Origin: an uncultured Blautia sp.
GTDB lineage: Bacteria > Bacillota > Clostridia > Lachnospirales > Lachnospiraceae
Length of the DNA: 39,702 nt
Reading direction: 5' to 3'
Assembly (NCBI GenBank): GCA_946545425.1
Contig: CAMNNM010000002.1
Location: 1-39,702 of the forward strand
How positions within the stretch are numbered: position 1 is the first letter of the stretch; every line of letters begins with the position of its first letter. Under the pieces are notes generated by a model. The model had not been told where the DNA came from. It was given only the letters and a program-made list of their open reading frames with translations, and ran no database searches. Of the stretch, positions 1 to 8,779 are shown one piece after another. The position numbers were made by a program, and so were the translations under genes.

Positions 1-1
1 C

Positions 2-256
2 ACCGGTGATGTCATGGGTGATCTGAACAAGCGCCGCGGCCGTGTGCTCGGCATGAATCCGGATCATCACGGGAACACCACCATCGAGGCGGATGTTCCG
101 ATGCTTGAGATCTACGGATACTCCACCGATCTTCGTTCCATGACGGGCGGATCCGGAGAATTCGCGTATGAATTTGCCCGCTATGAGCAGGCACCCGCTG
201 AAATTCAGCAGAAAGAGATCGACGCCAGAGCTGAACTTGCCGAAGGCGAAGACTGA
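2..256 (+). CDS. Elongation factor G (EF-G-like), C-terminal fragment truncated by window start
   Basis: Open frame from base 2 reads [20 protein letters not shown]...[35 protein letters not shown], typical of EF-G domains IV/V. Confidence 0.88.
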   Translation, partial: TGDVMGDLNKRRGRVLGMNPDHHGNTTIEADVPMLEIYGYSTDLRSMTGGSGEFAYEFARYEQAPAEIQQKEIDARAELAEGED

Positions 257-266
257 TCTTACGAAC

Positions 267-314
267 AAGGCCGCAGGCCACGGGAAAGACTATCCCATGG
301 GCCTGCGGCCTTTT
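267..314 (+). terminator. Rho-independent terminator between convergent EF-G and rqcH
   Basis: aaggccgcaggcc...gggcctgcggcctttt inverted repeat followed by T-rich tail. Confidence 0.8.
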
Positions 315-339
315 CTTTCGGTCCGGATCCGAAACGGAT

Positions 340-2091
340 TCAGTCGTCAATCTTCTGAAGCGAGGAGATATCCGGAGCTGCCATAAGAGAATAATTGGTA
401 TAGTAAACAACAAAACCAGGTTTGGCGCCTGCCGGTTTTTTGACATGTTTTTTCTGGATATAGTCGATCTCAACCTTTGGCGCATCCTTGCCTTTGGAAT
501 AGAAAGCCGCAAGGCTGCCGGCTTCTTCAAAGGCACGATCCGGAACCTCATTGCCCTGAGACTTCAGGACCACGTGGGATCCTGCCATTTTTTTGGCATG
601 GAACCACCAGTCATTTCCGGATGCAAAACGGAAGGTCAGATCGTCATTCTGATAGTTATTCCGCCCGACATATATGTCAAACCCGTCGGAGGATCTGTAA
701 TGAAGCGGATGAGATGCGGGCTCTTTTCTGGATGCCTGCTTTTTCTTTGGCTGATGAGAACGGATATATCCGTTTTCGGTGAGTTCCTTTTTGATCTCCC
801 TCAGATCCGCTTCACTTTCCGCGATATCCAGTGCATTGGAAATGGAATCCAGATGCAGGATTTCGTCCTCCGTCTCTTTTACCTGAACGGTAAGTGCTTC
901 CTGCGTGCGCTTCAGCTTTGCGTAACGCTCGAAATACTTCTGTGAATTTTCCTGAGGAGTCAGTGCGGGATCAAGCGGTACGGTGACAGGCTCTCCCGTG
1001 TAGTAATTCAGTGCTTCAAAAGACTTTGCACCTTCCGGAACTTCATATCCGTAGGCGTTGATCATTTCTCCGTAGATCCGGTATTTATCTTTTTTTTCTG
1101 TGTCGTGAAGCTGCTTTTTCTGAAGCAGATCCTTTTTTCTTGCGCGGTCCAGGTTTGTCTGTACGATTCTGCGAAGGTCCGAGGATTTCTGGCGGATCCT
1201 GGTAAATGTATTCCTTGCCGCATAAAAGTCTTCCAGCATGGACGATATGGAACTGCAGACAGTCACAGTATATTCAGGACCATACTGTTCATAGCGAAAC
1301 ACTCCAAACTCGATGGGTTCGCCTTCCTTCAGAATGATATTCGGACAGAAGGTGCCGTTCTTTACATCTTCCATCACTCCGGAAAAAACATGATACAGAT
1401 GCTCAGCAGCAGCGTCGCTGACAGAAGCTGCCGGTGCATCTCCGTCGAGAGAAGCGCGGAAGCAGATCTCCTGCGCCATAACGGGACTGATGCCGGTAAG
1501 AGACGTATACAGGACCCGGGCAAGAGTATCCGGTTTTTTCAGAACAGAAGAGAATTCCTCAAATGATATGTCAAGAGGGTCTGCCTTCTGCGTTGTCTGA
1601 GGGATGAACCAGGTCCTGCCCGGAAGGACCTCTCTGACAGAACTCATATTTGAGGAAACATGTTTAATGCTGTCCAGGATCATATCGTCTTCATTACAGA
1701 AAATGATGTTGCTGTGTTTGCCCATCAGCTCCAGGATCAGTTTTTTTCTGCAAATGTCACCGAGCTCATTCAGATGTTCAAGATGCAGGATTATGACACG
1801 CTCCATGGACGGCTGCGTGATATAAAGGAGTCTGGCGCTGCCGATATGCTTGCGGAGAAGCATGCAGAAATTGGGCGCTGTCATGGGAGATGGCTTATTA
1901 TACTGCGTCAGATATACAAGAGGAAGTGATGCATTGGCCGACAGCAGCAGCCTGTCTGTACCGTGCGGACTTTTTATGGTGAGTATCAGCTCGTCCGCTT
2001 CGGTCTGGGCGATCTTGCTGATGCGCCCGCCGCTGAGGGTTCCATTGAGTTCGTGAACCATAGCGGCGACTGTAATTCCGTCAAAGGACAT
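340..2091 (-). CDS. rqcH: NFACT family protein / Rqc2 homolog RqcH (fibronectin-binding-like)
   Basis: 583 aa; N-terminal MSFDGITVAAMVHELN...GGRISKIAQ and C-terminal NFACT-R region (GFDIYVGRNNYQNDDLTFRFASGNDWWFHAKKMAGSHVVLK). Confidence 0.92.
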   Translation of the reverse strand: MSFDGITVAAMVHELNGTLSGGRISKIAQTEADELILTIKSPHGTDRLLLSANASLPLVYLTQYNKPSPMTAPNFCMLLRKHIGSARLLYITQPSMERVIILHLEHLNELGDICRKKLILELMGKHSNIIFCNEDDMILDSIKHVSSNMSSVREVLPGRTWFIPQTTQKADPLDISFEEFSSVLKKPDTLARVLYTSLTGISPVMAQEICFRASLDGDAPAASVSDAAAEHLYHVFSGVMEDVKNGTFCPNIILKEGEPIEFGVFRYEQYGPEYTVTVCSSISSMLEDFYAARNTFTRIRQKSSDLRRIVQTNLDRARKKDLLQKKQLHDTEKKDKYRIYGEMINAYGYEVPEGAKSFEALNYYTGEPVTVPLDPALTPQENSQKYFERYAKLKRTQEALTVQVKETEDEILHLDSISNALDIAESEADLREIKKELTENGYIRSHQPKKKQASRKEPASHPLHYRSSDGFDIYVGRNNYQNDDLTFRFASGNDWWFHAKKMAGSHVVLKSQGNEVPDRAFEEAGSLAAFYSKGKDAPKVEIDYIQKKHVKKPAGAKPGFVVYYTNYSLMAAPDISSLQKIDD

Positions 2092-2196
2092 GGGTGTGCT
2101 CCTTTCAGTTCAGCGGGACTTTTCGTCCGGATATCCGGTCCATAACGCCGGTCTTACTGAGTATAGCACAAAAAGACGGCATGGAACACAAAACGT

Positions 2197-2225
2197 TTGA
2201 CTTGATTTTCCTTATGCACTATAAT
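2197..2225 (+). promoter_or_regulatory. Sigma-A type promoter upstream of yicC
   Basis: TTGACT (2197-2202), 17-nt spacer, TATAAT (2220-2225). Confidence 0.8.
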
Positions 2226-2288
2226 ATTTTAAGCTTTGCAGGTTCCCTGACAAAAGCCTGCATTGAATGAGATGAATGGGGTGAAAAA

Positions 2289-3167
2289 ATGCTGAAAAGT
2301 ATGACCGGTTTCGGAAGAGCGGAAGTCATCGATTCCGGACGCAGGATATCCGTCGAGATGAAATCCGTGAATCACAGATACCTTGATATCAATATCAGAA
2401 TGCCCAAAAAGCTGGCTTTTCTTGAAAGCGAGCTGCGGAATCTGATGAAATCTTATCTTTCGCGCGGAAAAGTCGACGTTTTTATTACCTATGAGGACTG
2501 TTCGGAAAGCGCCGGGACCCTGAAATACAACGCGGCCCTCGCCGCTGAATACCTCAGATATCTGAAACAGATGCAGGACGAGTTCGGCCTGGAAAATGAC
2601 CTGAGAGTATCTGTTCTGGCCAGATTTCCCGAAGTCTTTTCCATGGAGGAACAGGAGCTGGACGAGGATGAGATCTGGGGACTTCTGGAACCGCCTGTGC
2701 GGGAAGCGTGCGAAAAACTGAGATCCGACAGAGAGCGGGAAGGTGTGCAGCTTCAGAAAGACCTTATGGACAAGCTGGCGGCGCTCGATCACAAGGTAAC
2801 GCTTGTGGAAGAAAGAACGCCGGAGGTCATAGGCGGTTATCGGCGCAAAATAGAAGAAAAAGTTCATGAGCTTTTGTCGGACAGCCAGATCGATGAAAAC
2901 AGGATCGCCCAGGAAGTGGTACTGTTCAGCGACAAGATCGCAAATGACGAAGAGACCGTGCGGCTTCACAGCCATATTCACGGAATGATGGACCTGATTT
3001 ATGGAAAAGAAGAAATCGGGCGGAAGCTGGATTTCATGGCTCAGGAAATGAACCGGGAAGCGAATACGATCCTTTCCAAATCCACAGATCTTGTGATTTC
3101 CGATCTTGGAATCGAACTGAAGACCGAGATTGAAAAGATCCGGGAACAGATTCAGAATATAGAGTAG
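2289..3167 (+). CDS. yicC: YicC family protein
   Basis: 292 aa; MLKSMTGFGRAE start and EEIGRKLDFMAQEMNREANTILSKS...IEKIREQIQNIE end are YicC family signatures. Confidence 0.93.
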   Translation: MLKSMTGFGRAEVIDSGRRISVEMKSVNHRYLDINIRMPKKLAFLESELRNLMKSYLSRGKVDVFITYEDCSESAGTLKYNAALAAEYLRYLKQMQDEFGLENDLRVSVLARFPEVFSMEEQELDEDEIWGLLEPPVREACEKLRSDREREGVQLQKDLMDKLAALDHKVTLVEERTPEVIGGYRRKIEEKVHELLSDSQIDENRIAQEVVLFSDKIANDEETVRLHSHIHGMMDLIYGKEEIGRKLDFMAQEMNREANTILSKSTDLVISDLGIELKTEIEKIREQIQNIE

Positions 3168-3192
3168 AGCGTATATAAAAAGGGGGAAATTC

Positions 3193-3477
3193 TTGGCGAA
3201 GCTGATCAATGTTGGCTTCGGGAATGTGGTAAATTCACAAAAGATCGTAGCGGTGGTCAATCCGGATGCAGCTCCTGTAAAGCGTATGGTACAAAGTGTC
3301 AAAGGAACAAACGGACTGATCGATGCGACGCAGGGACGAAAGACAAAGGCGGTCATCATTACGTCGGACCGGATTCTGATACTGTCTTCTCTGCAGCCTG
3401 AGACGATCGCACGGAGATTTGCCGAAGCATACAAATACGAGGATAAAGGAGAAAGCGAAGAGCATGACAATGAATAG
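3193..3477 (+). CDS. remA: Extracellular matrix regulatory protein RemA (DUF370)
   Basis: TTG start; MAKLINVGFGNVVNSQKIVAVVNPDAAPVKRMVQ... is RemA-like; sits between yicC and gmk as in other Firmicutes. Confidence 0.9.
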   Translation: MAKLINVGFGNVVNSQKIVAVVNPDAAPVKRMVQSVKGTNGLIDATQGRKTKAVIITSDRILILSSLQPETIARRFAEAYKYEDKGESEEHDNE

Positions 3478-4096
3478 AAGGGGGATCCTTGCAGTGGTTT
3501 CCGGTTTTTCAGGTGCCGGAAAAGGAACTGTGACAAGACGTCTTATCGAGAAGTATCACTGTTATGCGTTATCTGTTTCCGTAACATCCAGAAAACCAAG
3601 ACCGGGAGAGACAGAAGGCGAGGCTTATTATTTCAGGACGCGTGAAGAAATTGAGAAAATGATCCGTGACGGAGATCTGATCGAGCACGCCGAATATGTC
3701 GGAAATTATTACGGCACTCCCAGAAGCTATGTGGAACAGAAGCTCGACCAGGGAACGGACGTGATCCTGGAGATCGAAATGCAGGGGGCTGCCTCTGTCA
3801 GGAAGCTCTTTCCGGAATGTGTTCTGATCTTCGTTACACCCCCTGATTTTGATGAGCTTACTTACCGGCTGCACGGGAGAGGCAGTGAGTCGGAGGAAGT
3901 GATCGCGAAACGTATGAAACGGGCGGTTACGGAATGCGGCTATGTGAAAGATTATGATTATGTTGTGATAAATGAGACCGGAAAGGTCGAAGAGTGCGTG
4001 GACCGGATCCATGCACTGATACAAAGTGAACATCTGAGAACGGCCCGGAACATGGAATTTGTACAGGCGCTCGGAAACAAAGCAGAGAGGAGCTGA
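3464..4096 (+). CDS. gmk: Guanylate kinase
   Basis: P-loop VVSGFSGAGKGTVTRRL, SVTSRKPRPGETEGEAYYF; start at ATG 3464 overlapping the remA end. Confidence 0.95.
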   Translation: MTMNRRGILAVVSGFSGAGKGTVTRRLIEKYHCYALSVSVTSRKPRPGETEGEAYYFRTREEIEKMIRDGDLIEHAEYVGNYYGTPRSYVEQKLDQGTDVILEIEMQGAASVRKLFPECVLIFVTPPDFDELTYRLHGRGSESEEVIAKRMKRAVTECGYVKDYDYVVINETGKVEECVDRIHALIQSEHLRTARNMEFVQALGNKAERS

Positions 4097-4101
4097 AGAA
4101 T

Positions 4102-4536
4102 ATGGCAATGATTCACCCGTCTTATAATGAAATGATCGAGGCAATCAATTCCAATTATGAAGAGGACGACAATACCATGCTGATCAACAGCCGCTATTCA
4201 CTGGTTCTTGCAACCAGTAAAAGGGCAAGACAGATCATCGCTGGGTCCGAACCCCTTGTAAAGAACGCTGATGGAAAGAAACCGCTTTCCATTGCGATCG
4301 ACGAGCTTTATCAGGGAAAGATCAAGATCCTGGAAAACAGGCAGGAAGAGGAAGAGAAAGAAACGCTGAACATTCCGAAGACTGACGGTCTTTATGATCT
4401 TGACGAAGAAGAAGAGAAGGCGCTGCACGATGCCGAAAGGGAATCCGAAGAAGAGTACGACGAGGACGAATCCGAAGACGAAGACGACAGCCAGGACAAC
4501 GCCGGGTTTGAAGACGATTACGGTTCGGAATCCTGA
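4102..4536 (+). CDS. rpoZ: DNA-directed RNA polymerase omega subunit with long acidic C-terminal extension
   Basis: MIHPSYNEMIEAI...SRYSLVLATSKRARQI core; located directly after gmk; Glu/Asp-rich C-terminus. Confidence 0.85.
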   Translation: MAMIHPSYNEMIEAINSNYEEDDNTMLINSRYSLVLATSKRARQIIAGSEPLVKNADGKKPLSIAIDELYQGKIKILENRQEEEEKETLNIPKTDGLYDLDEEEEKALHDAERESEEEYDEDESEDEDDSQDNAGFEDDYGSES

Positions 4537-4539
4537 GTT

Positions 4540-5865
4540 ATGAAAATTTTCTTTATTTCGCTGGGATGTGACAAGAACCTTTCCGATTCCGAGCATATGA
4601 TCGGACGCCTTGTATCGGCAGGTCACGAGATCACCGATGAAGAAGATCAGGCAGATGCGATCATCATCAATACCTGCTGTTTTATCCGGGATGCCAGGGA
4701 CGAGAGCGTCGATACCATTCTGGAAATGGCCGAAAGAAAAAAGGCGGGAACATGCAGGGCTCTGATCATAACAGGATGTCTGGCACAGAGATATCAGAAG
4801 GAAATACGTGAGACGCTTCCGGAGGTTGATGCCGTACTTGGTACGATGTCGACGGAGAGCATTCTGGAAGCACTGCAGGCTGCAGAGCAGAAGAAAACCT
4901 TTGAGCATTTCCGAAGCCTTTCGGAGCTTCCCGACGAATCCGGTCCAAGAGCTCTTACGACAGGGGGGCACTACGCCTATCTGAAGATCGCCGAAGGCTG
5001 CGATAAAAGATGCACCTACTGCATTATTCCGTCGCTTCGGGGGCCTTACCGCAGCGTTCCCATGGAGATTCTGCTGGATGAGGCGCGCTCTCTTGCACAG
5101 CGCGGTGTAAAAGAACTGATCCTGGTGGCCCAGGAGACATCCGTGTACGGAAAAGACATATACGGGAAAAAGAGTCTTCATATTCTTCTGGAAAAGCTTT
5201 GCCGTATTCACGGGCTCCGGTGGATCCGCATACTTTACTGTTATCCGGAAGAAATCTATGATGAGCTGATCGATGTGATGGCAAGGGAAGAAAAGATCTG
5301 TCATTACCTTGACATGCCGGTTCAACATGCGTCGGACCGTATTCTGAAAGCGATGGGCCGAAGAACCACACGCGAAGAGGTGACCGGAAAGATCCGGTCT
5401 TTGCGGGAGCGTATCCCGGACATTGTTCTGCGCACTTCGCTGATCACCGGGTTTCCGGGAGAGACAGAAGAGGATCATGCGGCGCTGATGGATTTTGTGG
5501 AGGAGATCCGGTTCGACCGTCTTGGCGTATTCTGTTATTCACCGGAAGAAGGGACGGCAGCTGCCGGTCTTGCAGATCAGATCGATGAAGAGACTAAGGA
5601 AGCACGGAGAGATGATCTGATGCTTCTTCAGCAGGATATATCCGGAGAAAACGGAGAAAACCGCATCGGCAGTGAGCTTCTTGTGATGATAGAAGGAAAG
5701 GTCTCGGGAGAAGACGCCTATATCGGGCGTTCTTATATGGATGCTCCGAATGTGGACGGATATGTATTTGTACAGACGCCGGAAGTTCTGATGACAGGGG
5801 ATTTTGTCAGAACAAAGATCACTGGTTCAATGGAGTACGATCTCATCGGACAGATCGCCGACTGA
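4540..5865 (+). CDS. rimO: Ribosomal protein S12 methylthiotransferase RimO
   Basis: 441 aa radical SAM; MKIFFISLGCDKNLSDSEHMIG, CDKRCTYCIIPSLRGPYRS. Confidence 0.95.
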   Translation: MKIFFISLGCDKNLSDSEHMIGRLVSAGHEITDEEDQADAIIINTCCFIRDARDESVDTILEMAERKKAGTCRALIITGCLAQRYQKEIRETLPEVDAVLGTMSTESILEALQAAEQKKTFEHFRSLSELPDESGPRALTTGGHYAYLKIAEGCDKRCTYCIIPSLRGPYRSVPMEILLDEARSLAQRGVKELILVAQETSVYGKDIYGKKSLHILLEKLCRIHGLRWIRILYCYPEEIYDELIDVMAREEKICHYLDMPVQHASDRILKAMGRRTTREEVTGKIRSLRERIPDIVLRTSLITGFPGETEEDHAALMDFVEEIRFDRLGVFCYSPEEGTAAAGLADQIDEETKEARRDDLMLLQQDISGENGENRIGSELLVMIEGKVSGEDAYIGRSYMDAPNVDGYVFVQTPEVLMTGDFVRTKITGSMEYDLIGQIAD

Positions 5866-5900
5866 TGTACCGGTAAAGATACTAAGAATTGGAGAGAAAA

Positions 5901-6437
5901 ATGAATCTGCCTAATAAACTGACCGTTGCAAGAATGATCATGGTGCCGTTTCTTGTGCTGTTTCTTCTGACAGGATGGGGAGGCAGCGCCAACAGATGGA
6001 TCTGTCTTGCCATATTCTGCATTGCCAGCATAACAGACTGGTTTGACGGAAAAATCGCCCGCAAATACAACCTGATCACAAATTTCGGAAAATTTATGGA
6101 TCCCCTTGCGGACAAACTTCTTGTATGCTCTGCCATGATCTGTCTGATCGAGCTTGGAAGACTGCCGGCCTGGGTCGTGGTGATCATAATCGGCCGGGAA
6201 TTTATCATCAGTGGATTTCGTCTTATCGCGGCGGAAAACAATATTGTAATCGCAGCCAACTACTGGGGCAAGTTTAAAACGGTTTCCCAGATGGTGATGA
6301 TCATTCTGCTGCTCCTGGATCTGCCGGTACTTTCGGTACTCACGCAGATCTTTATATGGCTTTCCGTAGCACTGACCATTATATCCCTGTGTACGTATCT
6401 TGCCGCAAACAGGCAGGTGCTCTCCATGCAGGACTGA
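5901..6437 (+). CDS. pgsA: CDP-diacylglycerol--glycerol-3-phosphate 3-phosphatidyltransferase
   Basis: MNLPNKLTVARM; CDP-alcohol phosphatidyltransferase motif region (ITDWFDGKIARKYNLITNFGKFMDPLADKLL); ATG 5901 preceded by ggagag. Confidence 0.94.
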   Translation: MNLPNKLTVARMIMVPFLVLFLLTGWGGSANRWICLAIFCIASITDWFDGKIARKYNLITNFGKFMDPLADKLLVCSAMICLIELGRLPAWVVVIIIGREFIISGFRLIAAENNIVIAANYWGKFKTVSQMVMIILLLLDLPVLSVLTQIFIWLSVALTIISLCTYLAANRQVLSMQD

Positions 6438-6455
6438 TCGGAAAGCGGTGAGAAT

Positions 6456-6968
6456 GTGGAATCTGAATATGCTGTGGTGGATTTACTGAAAAGAGAGAAA
6501 CTGAAGCTGGTCGTGGCGGAATCGTGTACTGCCGGAGCACTTGCCGCAAGGATCGTCAATGTTCCCGGCGCTTCCGATGTTCTGAACGGTGGCTTTATCA
6601 CTTATACAGACCGCGCCAAGCATAAAATGCTTGGCGTATCGGAGATGACACTCGAAACCTGCGGGGCCGTATCTCAAAGATGTGCGGCAGAGATGGCAGA
6701 AGGTGCCGTAAAGGAAGGCGAAGGTGACGTCGGCATTTCGGTCACCGGCCTTGCGGGACCCGGTGGCGGAACAAGAGAAACGCCTGTCGGCACCGTGTTT
6801 ATAGGCTGCCGTGCCAGAGGAAACACCGTTGTGAAGGAATTTCATTTTCCCGGAAGCCGGTCAGAAGTACGAAGCGCGGCTGTAGAGAAAGCTCTTCTTC
6901 TGCTGCTGGAATGCTGCCGGAGAGACAGCGGTGAGATTGCCGGGAAAGGACAGGAGACAGGCCATTGA
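6456..6968 (+). CDS. CinA family protein (C-terminal nicotinamide-nucleotide amidase domain only)
   Basis: GTG start; [47 protein letters not shown]. Confidence 0.92.
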   Translation: MESEYAVVDLLKREKLKLVVAESCTAGALAARIVNVPGASDVLNGGFITYTDRAKHKMLGVSEMTLETCGAVSQRCAAEMAEGAVKEGEGDVGISVTGLAGPGGGTRETPVGTVFIGCRARGNTVVKEFHFPGSRSEVRSAAVEKALLLLLECCRRDSGEIAGKGQETGH

Positions 6969-7453
6969 CAAAGGTCACGATATTTACGGACGGCGCTGCA
7001 AGAGGAAATCCTGAGGGACCGGGCGGATACGGAGCAGTCATACGCTTCGTGGATTCTGCCGGGACCATACATGAAAAGGAACTTTCGGCCGGATACAGGA
7101 AGACGACAAACAACAGGATGGAGCTGATGGCTGCAATCGCAGCGTTGGAGGCGCTTAACCGCCCCTGTGAGGTTTCGCTCTATTCCGATTCGCAATATCT
7201 GGTCAATGCCTTTAATCAGAAATGGATCGACTCCTGGATCAGAAAGGGCTGGACCAGGGGGAAAAACGAACCGGTAAAAAACGTCGACCTCTGGAAACGT
7301 CTGCTGAAGGCGATGGAACCGCATGCCGTATCGTTCTTCTGGGTAAAAGGCCATGACGGTCATACAGAAAACGAGCGTTGTGATCAGCTGGCGACAACGG
7401 CTGCGGATGGTACGGAGCTTCTGGAAGATACCGGAGCGGCAGGAAACGGATAA
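6965..7453 (+). CDS. rnhA: Ribonuclease HI
   Basis: TTG start; [62 protein letters not shown]. Confidence 0.95.
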   Translation: MTKVTIFTDGAARGNPEGPGGYGAVIRFVDSAGTIHEKELSAGYRKTTNNRMELMAAIAALEALNRPCEVSLYSDSQYLVNAFNQKWIDSWIRKGWTRGKNEPVKNVDLWKRLLKAMEPHAVSFFWVKGHDGHTENERCDQLATTAADGTELLEDTGAAGNG

Positions 7454-7501
7454 ATTTATTTCATGAATAATATATCATTTGAGTTTTGGGAGGAGAAACG
7501 G

Positions 7502-8737
7502 ATGACAGTATGGGAAGAACTGAAGGCCCGCGGCCTGATCGCACAGGTTACGGACGAAGAAGAGATCAAAAAGCTGGTAAATGAAGGAAAGGCTACTTTC
7601 TATATCGGCTTTGATCCCACCGCGGACAGCCTTCATGTCGGTCATTTTATGGCCCTTTGCCTGATGAAGCGTCTTCAGATGGCTGGAAACAAGCCGATTG
7701 CACTTCTTGGCGGCGGTACCGGCATGATCGGAGATCCCTCCGGACGTACCGACATGCGCAAGATGATGACCGTTGAGACAATACAGCATAACATCGACTG
7801 CTTCAAAAAGCAGATGGAACGGTTCATCGACTTTTCTGACGGGAAGGCCCTTATGGTCAATAACGCAGACTGGCTGCTGAATCTGAACTATGTAGAAGTG
7901 CTGCGGGACATCGGTCCGCATTTTTCCGTCAACCGCATGCTGGCGGCGGAATGCTACAAGCAGCGCATGGCAAAGGGTCTCAGCTTCCTGGAATTCAATT
8001 ACATGATCATGCAGAGCTATGACTTCTATATGCTGTACCAGAAATACGGATGCAACATGCAGTTCGGCGGTGACGATCAGTGGAGCAACATGCTGGGAGG
8101 AACCGAGCTGATCAGAAGAAAACTCGATAAAGATGCCTATGCAATGACCATCACGCTTCTTCTCAATTCAGAGGGAAAGAAGATGGGAAAGACCCAGTCC
8201 GGTGCTGTCTGGCTTGACCCGGATAAGACCAGTCCGTACGATTTCTATCAGTACTGGAGAAACGTGAACGACGCAGATGTCCTGAAGTGTATCCGTCTTC
8301 TCACGTTCCTGCCGCTGGAACAGATCGACGAGATGGAAAGCTGGGAAGGCTCTCAGCTGAACAAGGCGAAGGAAATCCTTGCCTATGAGCTTACAAGTCT
8401 TGTACATGGAGAAGAAGAGGCAAAGAAGGCACAGGAAGGGGCAAAGGCACTTTTTGGAACCGGTTCCGACACCGAGAACATGCCGACTACTGTTCTTACG
8501 GACGAAGATTTTGATGAGAATGGCTGTGCCGACCTGATCTCCCTGCTGGTCAGATCCGGTCTTGTTCCCACGAGATCGGAGGGAAGACGCGCCATTGAAC
8601 AGGGAGGCGTTACCTGGAACGGTGAGAAGGTCACTGATGTCAAATATTCCGTGTCGAAGGATGCAATCACTGCCGACGGAATTGTTCTGAAACGTGGCAA
8701 GAAAAAGTTTAACAAGATCTGCAGAAACGCAGAGTGA
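7502..8737 (+). CDS. tyrS: Tyrosyl-tRNA synthetase
   Basis: [17 protein letters not shown] class I signature; GKKMGKT (KMSKS-like); C-terminal S4 domain. ATG 7502 follows ggaggagaaacgg. Confidence 0.96.
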   Translation: MTVWEELKARGLIAQVTDEEEIKKLVNEGKATFYIGFDPTADSLHVGHFMALCLMKRLQMAGNKPIALLGGGTGMIGDPSGRTDMRKMMTVETIQHNIDCFKKQMERFIDFSDGKALMVNNADWLLNLNYVEVLRDIGPHFSVNRMLAAECYKQRMAKGLSFLEFNYMIMQSYDFYMLYQKYGCNMQFGGDDQWSNMLGGTELIRRKLDKDAYAMTITLLLNSEGKKMGKTQSGAVWLDPDKTSPYDFYQYWRNVNDADVLKCIRLLTFLPLEQIDEMESWEGSQLNKAKEILAYELTSLVHGEEEAKKAQEGAKALFGTGSDTENMPTTVLTDEDFDENGCADLISLLVRSGLVPTRSEGRRAIEQGGVTWNGEKVTDVKYSVSKDAITADGIVLKRGKKKFNKICRNAE

Positions 8738-8779
8738 TAAGAATAATAATAGTACGTAAGGAAGGAATGATGTTTCGCC

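Noticed and set aside
2229-3536. 435-aa minus-strand ORF opposite yicC/remA
   Set aside because: Antisense shadow of well-supported yicC and remA; low-complexity Phe/Leu/Ser composition and no recognisable domain.
4198-5478. 426-aa minus-strand ORF opposite rpoZ/rimO
   Set aside because: Antisense shadow of rimO; unlikely composition and no family resemblance.
7454-7501. T-box riboswitch upstream of tyrS (and of alaS at 8738-8779)
   Set aside because: Intergenic spaces are under 50 nt, too short for a T-box leader; no T-box sequence seen.
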